Shown: piece by piece, positions 5,802 to 12,622 of the stretch | How the letters are laid out: every line of letters begins with the position of its first letter | Numbering within the stretch: position 1 is the stretch's first letter | Program-made: the position numbers and the translations under genes | The notes under the pieces: generated by a model | What the model saw: only the letters and a program-made list of their open reading frames with translations | What the model was told of the DNA's origin: nothing | Databases searched by the model: none | From: an uncultured Alistipes sp. | Lineage (GTDB): Bacteria > Bacteroidota > Bacteroidia > Bacteroidales > Rikenellaceae | Direction: 5' to 3' | DNA: 12,622 nucleotides | NCBI GenBank assembly: GCA_947173915.1 | Contig: CAMWGZ010000019.1 | Span: forward strand, 1 to 12,622

Positions 5802-6605
5802 CTACATTCGCAGCGAAACGCCGCCCACCAGATTGACATCCTCCTTGAACGGACACCAGGCCAGCTGCGTGAAAAGTCCCAGGCGGAACGAACCCATGTT
5901 GCGGAACGACCAGTCGCGGCCGGCGGTAAGGAAGACATTCTTCACGGCAAAGCCTTTCGCTCCGTTCACGCCGGCCGTTTTCCAGGGGGCGACACCCACT
6001 CCGGCACGCATTTCGATGGTCTTGACAGCAAAGGGATAGGAGACTTCGGCATAGGAGGAGTAGCAGCGACGACCCTCGGTATCGACATCGCTCGCACCGA
6101 AGAGAATCGTGTACCACGAAAGCGTAACGGGCACCTTGCGGGAGACCTGCCAGGCAACGCCGGCCTCGACGCGGTGAGGCGAATCGGCACCGAAATGGAA
6201 GTAGTTGCGGCTGGTCAGCACGTCGCGGTTCGAAGTCGAACCCTCGTCGTAGAGATCGGAGACCTGAAAGGTCAGCCCCTTCCACTGGTAGCGGACCTGC
6301 AGATCGACCTCCTTGTAGGACGAAGCGACGAAATCGACCGAGGCCCACGCCCCCAGCGTGAAGTTGCCCGCACGCATCGTGACCGAGGGCTGGAAGCTGG
6401 GACCGCCGAGGTAGATGCCGCGCCAGATGTAGCTGCTGACCAGATCCATACCCGCATCGACCGTAACGCGGCCGGACCGGCGGGTCGGCTCGGAGGAGTC
6501 TTCGGCGCGGGAGGCGACGGGAGCAAGGGAGAAACAGATGCCCAGAAGCAGGCACAAAGCACGGAAGCGATCCGCACGACGGGAACGGACTGAGGATTTC
6601 ATCAT
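5802..6605 (-). CDS. predicted outer-membrane beta-barrel (porin-like) protein
   Basis: This 267-residue protein has a long basic signal peptide: RSRRADRFR, then the hydrophobic ALCLLLGICFSLAPVA, with likely cleavage after ASRA (residue 34). Translation could start at either of two adjacent ATG codons (6605 or 6602). The mature part alternates polar and hydrophobic residues as in amphipathic beta strands: VTVDAGMDLVSSYIWRGIYL, SVTMRAGNFTLGAWASVDFV, EVDLQVRYQWKGLTFQVSDL. The SSYIWRG stretch near the N-terminus recalls the TorF/Gcw_chp family of putative porins. The last strand NLVGGVSLRM is short and ends in Met rather than the usual aromatic residue. A passage role for small solutes is possible but unproven. 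It is a single gene with its own promoter and terminator. Being next to the efflux operon does not imply a shared function, since a strong terminator separates them. Confidence 0.75.
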   Translation of the reverse strand: MMKSSVRSRRADRFRALCLLLGICFSLAPVASRAEDSSEPTRRSGRVTVDAGMDLVSSYIWRGIYLGGPSFQPSVTMRAGNFTLGAWASVDFVASSYKEVDLQVRYQWKGLTFQVSDLYDEGSTSNRDVLTSRNYFHFGADSPHRVEAGVAWQVSRKVPVTLSWYTILFGASDVDTEGRRCYSSYAEVSYPFAVKTIEMRAGVGVAPWKTAGVNGAKGFAVKNVFLTAGRDWSFRNMGSFRLGLFTQLAWCPFKEDVNLVGGVSLRM

Positions 6606-6630
6606 GATCGTATTTAGGGTTAATAGGTCG

Positions 6631-6661
6631 CAAATGTAGCGCTTTTCGCGCGACTATGCAA
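6631..6661 (-). promoter_or_regulatory. promoter of the beta-barrel protein gene
   Basis: On the - strand TTGC (6658-6661) is followed after 19 bases by TACATTTG (6631-6638), an exact fit to the Bacteroidetes TTG-N19-TAnnTTTG promoter. The -7 box ends 25 bases before the ATG at 6605. Confidence 0.8.
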
Positions 6662-6746
6662 CCCCTCCCCGCCCTCCGCACGGAAAAGGAGGCAGGGGAA
6701 AGGTCCGCAAGGAATCCGCCGCCGCACTTGTCCTGAACAATACGAA

Positions 6747-6781
6747 AGGTCCCGGGACGGATGGTTTCCGTCCCGGGACCT
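6747..6781. terminator. strong terminator of the efflux operon, possibly bidirectional
   Basis: A 14-bp perfect stem, AGGTCCCGGGACGG (6747-6760) with CCGTCCCGGGACCT (6768-6781), closes a 7-base loop. On the - strand it lies 70 bases beyond the channel gene stop and is followed by TTCGTATTG. On + it is followed by GCTCTTTTCG. The rest of the 246-bp gap 6606-6851 holds only the beta-barrel gene promoter. Confidence 0.85.
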
Positions 6782-6851
6782 GCTCTTTTCGTTGGCGGAC
6801 CTTCGCCGGGAAAGCCCTCCGGAGGAGGTGGACTCCCGGCGGAGAGCTACC

Positions 6852-8228
6852 CTACTTCTTCTGCTCCTCCTCCGGGGCGCGGCCTCCGCCGAGCGCCTGG
6901 TAGAGGTTCACGACACCCTGGATCTCGTCGAAACGATCGGCCACCTGCGAAAGCCGGGCCGAGAGCAGCGACTGCTGGGCGGTCAGCACCTCCAGGTAGG
7001 TGGTCGAGCCGTACTGCATGAGCAGCTCGGTGCTCTCGACGGCACGCTCCATCGCCTCGATCTGATTGCTCCGCAGGTCGGTCTTGGCACGCGCCGTCTG
7101 CGACTGGGTAAGCGCGTTGTTTACCTCCGCACCCGCATTGAGCAGTGCCTGACGGAACGAAAGCAGCGCCTCCTCCTGCTGGGCCTTCATGATCTTCACG
7201 CGCGCACGGTTGGCACCGGCGTTGAAGATCGGCTGCATGAGCGACGCGGCGGCCGACAGCAGCAGCTTGCCCGGATTGACGATCATCGCTCCGGCGCTGT
7301 TGGTCCACCCCGCCGTACCGCTGAGCGAGATCGACGGGTAGAGCGCCGAACGGGCTTCGGCCGTCGCATAGTAGGCCTGCATCAGCGCAAATTCGGCCGA
7401 GCGCACGTCGGGACGGTTCGCGAGCATCTGCACGGGGACACCCACCGCGAGCTGCTCCGGCAGTCGCTGCTCCTCGAGCGAGCCGCGCTCGATGGCGTGC
7501 GGTGCCTCGCCCAGCAGCGAACAGAGAGCATTTTCCACCGTCGTGAGGTTGTACTCCAGATCGTGCAGCGAAGCCTCGATCGAGTAGTAGTTGCCCTCGT
7601 ACTGGGCCACGCCCGCCTCGTTGGTCATGCCCGCCTCCTTCATGGCGCGCATGGTCTCGACGCTCTGCCGCCATTTGGCCGCCGTCTCCTGCGAAACGGC
7701 ATACTGCTCGTCGAGCATCAGCAGCGTGTAGTAGAGGTTGGCCGTCTGGGCGATGAGCTGCGTGCGGACCGCCTGCTCGTACTCCTTGCTCTGCAGGTGG
7801 AGCGCCCGGGCCTTGCGCTTGGCGTTGGTCAGCGAGTTGAAGATGTCGATCTGCCAGCCGGCCGTGACGGGAATGTTGTAGGTCTTCGAGGTATTCTTGT
7901 TGTCGAAGCTGCTGATGGCACCCTGCGGCGCGAAGTTGAACGACGGCAGGTAGGCCAGGCGCGCCGACTTGAGCGCCGCCTCGGTCTCCTTCACACGCCA
8001 ATGGGCCGACTGCATGTCGGTGTTGTCGGCCAGCGCCTGCTCGATGAGCCGCTGCAACAGCGGGTCGGTAAAGACCTCCTGCCAGGCCATGTCGCCCAGA
8101 GTCGTCTCGTCGGCCGTTTCGGCCGCGCCGTACAGCCCGTCGGTCTGGATCTCCGGACGCGAATAGGGCTTGTAGATGCCGCAGCCGACCAGAGCCGCCG
8201 CAGCCAGTATGACGATTATCTTTCTCAT
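6852..8228 (-). CDS. RND efflux outer-membrane channel lipoprotein (TolC/OprM, NodT family)
   Basis: This 458-residue protein is a normal-length outer-membrane factor. The signal MRKIIVILAAAALVG ends at a lipobox, C16, so it should be lipid-anchored like OprM. Family features are the early PEIQTDGLYG and WQEVFTDPLLQRLIEQAL, the two long helical repeats with AHWRVKETEAALKSARLAYLPS and RSAEFALMQAYYATAEARSALYPSISLSG, and the conserved ANRPDVR. These give the alpha-helical periplasmic tunnel and beta-barrel that take substrate from the pump across the outer membrane. A charged tail (APEEEQKK) ends the protein. It is the last gene of the operon, 5 bases after the pump gene, with AAGGAA shortly before its start. 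Which drugs or metabolites the system exports cannot be read from this sequence. Confidence 0.95.
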   Translation of the reverse strand: MRKIIVILAAAALVGCGIYKPYSRPEIQTDGLYGAAETADETTLGDMAWQEVFTDPLLQRLIEQALADNTDMQSAHWRVKETEAALKSARLAYLPSFNFAPQGAISSFDNKNTSKTYNIPVTAGWQIDIFNSLTNAKRKARALHLQSKEYEQAVRTQLIAQTANLYYTLLMLDEQYAVSQETAAKWRQSVETMRAMKEAGMTNEAGVAQYEGNYYSIEASLHDLEYNLTTVENALCSLLGEAPHAIERGSLEEQRLPEQLAVGVPVQMLANRPDVRSAEFALMQAYYATAEARSALYPSISLSGTAGWTNSAGAMIVNPGKLLLSAAASLMQPIFNAGANRARVKIMKAQQEEALLSFRQALLNAGAEVNNALTQSQTARAKTDLRSNQIEAMERAVESTELLMQYGSTTYLEVLTAQQSLLSARLSQVADRFDEIQGVVNLYQALGGGRAPEEEQKK

Positions 8229-8233
8229 AACGT

Positions 8234-11200
8234 TTATTCCTTGTTTTCATTCTTGCTGTCCTCGATCTCGGCGCTCACGGCCCAGTCGGGGGTATTGGTA
8301 AACTGCACCGGCTTGATCTTCTCCTGAAGGGTCTGGAAGACGATGAAAAGCGAAGGCACGAGGAACAGCAGCGCCAGCGTACCGACGATCATACCGCCCA
8401 CGACACCCGTACCGAGCGTCGAGTTGCCGTTGGCACCGACACCCGTCGCGAATACCAGCGGGATCATACCGAAGACCATCGTCAGCACGGTCATCAGGAT
8501 CGGGCGCAGACGCACCTTGGCGGCCGAAAGCGCGGCCTGCGTCAGCGACATGCCGCACAGACGGCGGTCGGCGGCGTACTCGGTCAGCAGGATCGCCGTC
8601 TTGGCCAGCAGACCGATCAGCATGATCAGACCCGTCTGGAGGTAGATGTTGTTCTCCAGCCCCATCAGCTTGGCGAAGAGGAACGAACCCATCAGACCGC
8701 ACGGCACCGAAAGGATGACGGCGAACGGAATCAGGAAGCTCTCGTAGAGCGCACTCAGGATCAGATAGATCAGCACGATACAGATGCCGAAGATGATCGC
8801 CGTGTTGCTGCCCGTCTGGCTCTCCTCGCGCGTCAGGCCGCCGAACTCGTAGCCGTAGCCCTTGGGCAGGGTCTGGGCGGCCACCTCCTCGATCGCCTTG
8901 ATCGCGTCGCCGTTCGAGTAGCCGGGCGCGGGGGTACCGTTCACCGCAATCGAGTTATACATGTTGAAGCGGCTGATGACCTCGGGACCATAGACCTTGG
9001 TCAGCGTCACGAACTGGCTCAGCGGAGCCATCTCGCCGTTCTGCATCCGCACATAGGAGTTGTTGAGCGACTCCGGATCGAGGCGGTATTTCGGATCGGC
9101 CTGGATCATCACGCGATAGACCTTCGAGAAGCGGTTGATGTTCGAGACGTACTGACCGCCGTAGTAACCCGACAGGGTCGAGAGCACCTCGGTGGGCGAG
9201 ATGCCGGCGCGCTTGGCCTTCGCCGCGTCGATATCGACGATGTACTGCGGGAAGTTGATGTTGAAGGTCGAGTAGGCCATCTGGATCTCGGGACGCTGGT
9301 TGAGCGCCGCGATGAATTGCAGATAGACGTTGTAGAAATCGGGGATCTCGCCGCCGGCACGGTCCTGCAGGTACATTTCGAAACCTGCAGAGGTGCCGTA
9401 ACCGGTAATCATCGGCGGGGCGACGGCGAAGATCTGCGCATTCTTGATGTCGGCCGTACGGGCGTAGATCTGTCCGATCACGGCACCCACGGCATCGCTC
9501 TTGTCGGGGCGCTCGTCCCAGTTCTTCAGCTTGACGATGCACATACCGTAGGAGTTACCCTGTCCGGCGATCATGCCGTAGCCGGCCACCTGCTGGAAGT
9601 CGCGGATCTGGGGGATGCTCTTCAGCCGCTCGCCCAGCAGTCTCATGACCTTGTTGGTCTCCGAAAGCGAACTGCCCGGCGCGGTGGTCACATTGACCAT
9701 GATCGTACCCTGGTCCTCATCGGGCACCATACCCGTCTTGGTGGTGTTCATCAGCACGACCAGCGCAGCAATCGCCAGTACGAGCGTGGACCACATGAGC
9801 CAGCGGCGCTTGATGAAGAACATGACACCGTACTTGTACTTATTGACCATCGTGTTGAAGGCCGCATTGAACGACTTGCGGAAGCGGGCGGCGAAGTTGT
9901 CGCGCATCTCGCCGTTCTCGTCCAGATAGGGTTTCAGCAGCAGCGCGCAGAGAGCCGGCGAGAGGGTCAGCGCGTTCAGCGCCGAGAGACCGACGGCCAC
10001 TGCCATCGTGATACCGAACTGCGTGTAGAAGGTTCCCGACGTACCGGCCATCATCGAGGTGGGGATGAACACCGCCATGAAGACGAGCGTCGAGGTCACG
10101 ATCGCCGAGGTAATGCCCGACATGGCATCGACGGTGGCCATGTACGACGACTTGTAGCCCACGTCGAAGCGGGCCTGCACCGCCTCGACTACGATGATCG
10201 CGTCATCGACCACCGTACCGATCGCAAGCACGAGGGCGAAGAGCGTCAGCAGGTTGATCGAGAAGCCGGCGAACGAGAGGAAGGCGAACGTACCGATCAG
10301 CGCCACGATGATCGAGACGGTCGGGATCAGCGTCGAACGGATGTCCTGAAGGAAGACGTACACCACGAGCACCACCAAGATGATCGCCTCGATCAGCGTC
10401 TTGATTACCTCCTGGATCGAGGCGTAGAGGTAGTCGTTCACACTCATCAGGTGGGTGATCTCGACCCCTTTCGGAAGCTCGGTGGCAATTTCGTCGAGCA
10501 GCGCATCAATCTCCTCGATGGTCTCGGTAGCGTTGGTACCCGCCGTCTGGAAGATCAAGGCCGCGATACCCGGGTGGCCGTTCACATAGCCGTTGTAGGC
10601 GTAGGACTCCTGGCCCAGTTCGATGTCGGCCACGTCCTTCAGGCGAAGCACCTGACCGTCGGAGGTCGAGCGGATGACAATCTCGCCGAACTCCTCGGGA
10701 GTCATCTTGCGGCCGCGGTACTTCATCGTGTATTGGAACGTATTGTCGGAGTTCTCGCCCAGCTGGCCGGCCGCCGACTCGATGTTCTGCTCGGAAAGGG
10801 CATAGGTCACGTCGGAGGGAACCAGCTTGTACTGCGCCATCACGTCGGGCTTCATCCAGATACGCATCGAATAGTCGCCGCCGAGGGCCATGAACTCGCC
10901 CACGCCGGCAATACGCTGGATGCGCGGCTTGATGTTGATATTGACGTAGTTGGAGAGGAACGACTCGTCGTAGGAGTCGTCGGGGCTGCTGAGCGTGAAT
11001 ACCTTCAGCATCGACGACTGGCGCTTCATCGTGGTCACGCCGATGCGCGTTACCTCGGCGGGCAGCGCTCCGGTGGCGGTCGCCACCTTGTTCTGCACGT
11101 TCACGGCCGCCATGTCGGCATCCGTCCCCTGCTTGAAGTAAATGGAGATCGAACCGCTGCCGGCGTTGGTGGCGTCGGATTTCATGTACATCATGTTCTC

Positions 11201-11419
11201 GACACCGTTGATCGCCTCCTCGAGCGGCACGATGACCGACTTCTGGATGGTCTCGGCGCTCGCACCCGGATAGGAGGCGCGCACCATGACCGTCGGAGGC
11301 GCAATGTCGGGATACTGCTCTACGGGCAGCGTCGCCAGACCGATCAGACCGCCCAGAACGATTACGATGGAGATGACCCCCGCCAATACCGGGCGGTCGA
11401 TAAAATGTTTCAGTGTCAT
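8234..11419 (-). CDS. RND efflux transporter, inner-membrane pump (AcrB/HAE1 family)
   Basis: This 1061-residue protein is a full-length hydrophobe/amphiphile efflux pump. It starts MTLKHFIDRPVLAGVISIVI with the first membrane helix. Two halves each have one helix, a large periplasmic porter/docking domain and five more helices. The proton-relay residues of E. coli AcrB are all present at nearly the same numbers: D405-D406 in GTVVDDAIIVVE (AcrB D407/D408), K940 in LLAKTAILLTEYAADRR (K940), R970 in VRLRPILMT (R971) and T977 (T978). The pump works as a trimer, using the proton gradient to bind periplasmic or membrane substrates and pass them to the outer-membrane channel. The start is 3 bases after the adaptor stop, with AAGGAGG at 11428-11434, 8 bases before the ATG. 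Substrates may include drugs, bile acids or detergents by family precedent, but none is shown. A charged C-terminal tail (SKNENKE) follows the last helix. Confidence 0.98.
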   Translation of the reverse strand: MTLKHFIDRPVLAGVISIVIVLGGLIGLATLPVEQYPDIAPPTVMVRASYPGASAETIQKSVIVPLEEAINGVENMMYMKSDATNAGSGSISIYFKQGTDADMAAVNVQNKVATATGALPAEVTRIGVTTMKRQSSMLKVFTLSSPDDSYDESFLSNYVNINIKPRIQRIAGVGEFMALGGDYSMRIWMKPDVMAQYKLVPSDVTYALSEQNIESAAGQLGENSDNTFQYTMKYRGRKMTPEEFGEIVIRSTSDGQVLRLKDVADIELGQESYAYNGYVNGHPGIAALIFQTAGTNATETIEEIDALLDEIATELPKGVEITHLMSVNDYLYASIQEVIKTLIEAIILVVLVVYVFLQDIRSTLIPTVSIIVALIGTFAFLSFAGFSINLLTLFALVLAIGTVVDDAIIVVEAVQARFDVGYKSSYMATVDAMSGITSAIVTSTLVFMAVFIPTSMMAGTSGTFYTQFGITMAVAVGLSALNALTLSPALCALLLKPYLDENGEMRDNFAARFRKSFNAAFNTMVNKYKYGVMFFIKRRWLMWSTLVLAIAALVVLMNTTKTGMVPDEDQGTIMVNVTTAPGSSLSETNKVMRLLGERLKSIPQIRDFQQVAGYGMIAGQGNSYGMCIVKLKNWDERPDKSDAVGAVIGQIYARTADIKNAQIFAVAPPMITGYGTSAGFEMYLQDRAGGEIPDFYNVYLQFIAALNQRPEIQMAYSTFNINFPQYIVDIDAAKAKRAGISPTEVLSTLSGYYGGQYVSNINRFSKVYRVMIQADPKYRLDPESLNNSYVRMQNGEMAPLSQFVTLTKVYGPEVISRFNMYNSIAVNGTPAPGYSNGDAIKAIEEVAAQTLPKGYGYEFGGLTREESQTGSNTAIIFGICIVLIYLILSALYESFLIPFAVILSVPCGLMGSFLFAKLMGLENNIYLQTGLIMLIGLLAKTAILLTEYAADRRLCGMSLTQAALSAAKVRLRPILMTVLTMVFGMIPLVFATGVGANGNSTLGTGVVGGMIVGTLALLFLVPSLFIVFQTLQEKIKPVQFTNTPDWAVSAEIEDSKNENKE

Positions 11420-11422
11420 ACG

Positions 11423-12565
11423 TTACTCCTCCTTTGCTTGTTGTTCGGCGGGCACCGTCGCTGCGGGCTTGGCCTTGATCGGGGTGCCCTCGCGCAGCAG
11501 GCCGACACCTTCGGCGACGATCTCCTCGCCCGGGGTAAGGCCGCCTGTCACGATGTACTCGCGGCCGTTGCTGAGCTTCGCGGCCGTAATGTTGGCCGAA
11601 GAGGCCACGCCGTTCTCTACCTTATATACATAGATCTTGTCCTGCAGCTCGTAAGTCGCGGCCTGCGGAACGACCAGGGCCTCCCGATAGGTATAGGGCA
11701 GCTGGATGTTGCCCGTGCTGCCGCTGTGGAGCAGACGGCCCTCGTTGGGGAAGACGGCACGGAGCTGCACGCTGCCCGTGGCGGGATCGATCACGCCGCT
11801 GATCGACTCGATGCGTCCCTCCTTGTCGTAAAACGACCCGTCGCTGAGCTGCAGCTGCACGGCGGGCAGGGCGGCCAGCGCCTTCTCCATCGAGCCGTGC
11901 TCGCGCGTGAGGTCGAGCAGCTGGTTCTCGTTCATCGAGAAATAGACGTACATCGACGAGTTGTCCGAAACGGTCGTCAGCGGCTGCGGAAGCGACGGGC
12001 TTACCAGCGCACCGACCCGGTAAGGCAGCGTGCCGACCACACCGGCCGACGGAGCCTTGACCACCGTATAGGAGAGGTTGTTAGCCGCATTGACGCGCTG
12101 CGCTTCGGCCTGGGCGAGCTGCGCCTTGGCCGTCAGCAGCTGATTCTCGGCCGTCGAAAGATCGAACTGCGAAACCACATTCTTGGCAAAAAGTTCCTTT
12201 TTGCTGTCATAGACCAGCTGGGCGGTAGCGACGGCCGCCTTGGCTGCGGCGACATTGGCTTCGGCCGTCTGCAGCGCCGCCTTGTAGGGCACCTGATCGA
12301 TCACGAAGAGCGTCTGCCCCTTCTTTACCACCTCGCCCTCGCTTACGCACCACTGCGAAACGGTACCCGACACCTGCGGATAGATGGCAATATCCTGCCG
12401 TCCGCGAATCGTCGCCGAATAGTTCACGGGAATGGTTACGTCGGCGGTCGAAACCGTCAGCACGGCATACTCCGCCTCTCCTCTGGGAGCCGGGGCCTGA
12501 CCGCACGATGCGACGGCCGCCATGCAGCATCCGCAAAAAACTGCCTGAATGAACTTTAGCTTCAT
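11423..12565 (-). CDS. RND efflux periplasmic adaptor lipoprotein (AcrA-type)
   Basis: This 380-residue protein is a normal-length membrane fusion protein. A lipoprotein signal ends at VAS-C21, anchoring it in the inner membrane. The order is typical: a first barrel strand set, then the first half of the lipoyl domain with RQDIAIYPQVSGTV, GEVVKKGQTLFVID and VPYKAALQTAEANVAA. An alpha-helical hairpin (about residues 95-165; KKELFAKNVVSQFDLSTAEN near its middle) and the second lipoyl half LSYTVVKAPSAGVVG follow. A beta-barrel and membrane-proximal domain end the protein (IDPATGSVQLRAVFPNEG, LVVPQAATYELQ). Adaptors bridge the pump and the outer-membrane channel and are needed for transport. The gene is first in the operon, and its last codons overlap the ribosome-binding site of the pump gene. 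No regulator gene lies in the window; if there is one it is beyond 12622. Confidence 0.96.
   Translation of the reverse strand: MKLKFIQAVFCGCCMAAVASCGQAPAPRGEAEYAVLTVSTADVTIPVNYSATIRGRQDIAIYPQVSGTVSQWCVSEGEVVKKGQTLFVIDQVPYKAALQTAEANVAAAKAAVATAQLVYDSKKELFAKNVVSQFDLSTAENQLLTAKAQLAQAEAQRVNAANNLSYTVVKAPSAGVVGTLPYRVGALVSPSLPQPLTTVSDNSSMYVYFSMNENQLLDLTREHGSMEKALAALPAVQLQLSDGSFYDKEGRIESISGVIDPATGSVQLRAVFPNEGRLLHSGSTGNIQLPYTYREALVVPQAATYELQDKIYVYKVENGVASSANITAAKLSNGREYIVTGGLTPGEEIVAEGVGLLREGTPIKAKPAATVPAEQQAKEE
11428..11434 (-). promoter_or_regulatory. canonical Shine-Dalgarno site for the pump gene
   Basis: AAGGAGG on the - strand lies 8 bases before the pump ATG and inside the last codons (Lys-Glu-Glu) of the adaptor gene. 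Bacteroidetes genes seldom rely on such sites, so its role is uncertain, but it supports the chosen start at 11419. Confidence 0.6.
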
Positions 12566-12609
12566 AGCTTTTCGTTCTTTAAAATAATTTTTCTCAACGT
12601 TTTTACGCG

Positions 12610-12617
12610 CAAAGATA
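12610..12617 (-). promoter_or_regulatory. -7 box of the efflux operon promoter (the -33 element is outside the window)
   Basis: TATCTTTG on the - strand exactly fits TAnnTTTG and lies 44 bases before the adaptor start, followed by an AT-rich leader. The -33 TTG would fall beyond the right edge and cannot be checked here. Confidence 0.7.
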
Positions 12618-12622
12618 CCCCA

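Noticed and set aside
5554..6681. A 375-codon - strand frame containing SRKRH repeats
   Set aside because: The SRKRH repeats are the 15-bp tandem array in translation. The frame runs through two terminators and mirrors the beta-barrel gene in another phase.
6792..8327. A 511-codon open frame on the + strand, antisense to the outer-membrane channel gene
   Set aside because: Same type of artefact: composition is Arg/Leu/His/Gly-rich and it mirrors a clear TolC/OprM gene.
9317..12559. A 1080-codon open frame on the + strand, antisense to the pump and adaptor genes
   Set aside because: Its translation is rich in His, Arg, Gly and Asp with no domain or membrane pattern, typical of the complement of a GC-rich gene in phase. 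The - strand genes are unmistakable RND components. Only length makes it striking.

Overview
The window looks like chromosomal DNA of a GC-rich member of the Bacteroidales, most likely an Alistipes-like member of the Rikenellaceae (inference). The grounds are the high GC, promoters of the Bacteroidetes type (TTG about 19-22 bases before TAnnTTTG), a FISUMP-domain surface lipoprotein, an NfeD-FloA pair and a three-gene RND efflux operon of Bacteroidetes type. There are no rRNA or tRNA genes, CRISPR arrays, transposases, integrases or phage genes, and all intact genes belong to known families.

Layout: (1) 1-1889, + strand: the C-terminal end of a SPOR-domain protein, then nfeD and floA, a membrane-microdomain (flotillin) pair 9 bases apart. 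A perfect 36-bp palindrome follows floA. (2) 2020-2874, +: a tandem-domain GNAT acetyltransferase, convergent with (3) 2963-3736, -: a double-CDGSH iron-sulfur protein. (4) 3737-4116: a non-coding stretch holding three tandem hairpin repeats, each carrying a complete promoter pointing at (5) 4117-5541, +: a lipoprotein with an Ig/BACON-like N-terminus and a C-terminal FISUMP domain. (6) 5542-5801: two terminators facing each other around a short 15-bp tandem repeat. (7) 5802-6605, -: a predicted outer-membrane beta-barrel protein with a clean promoter. (8) 6606-6851: that promoter plus a strong bidirectional terminator. (9) 6852-12565, -: an RND tripartite efflux operon (periplasmic adaptor, inner-membrane pump, outer-membrane channel) with gaps of 3 and 5 bases between genes and a promoter -10-type box at the right edge of the window.

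How the genes work together: the adaptor, pump and channel form one proton-driven export machine, and all four proton-relay positions of the pump are intact. NfeD and FloA form a second unit, scaffolding membrane microdomains. The remaining genes look like independent transcription units.

I see no convincing undescribed multi-gene system. The most interesting structure is the promoter-carrying palindromic repeat array at 3869-4081. Its stem sequences vary between units while pairing is kept, and the -33 TTG lies in the right arm of each hairpin.
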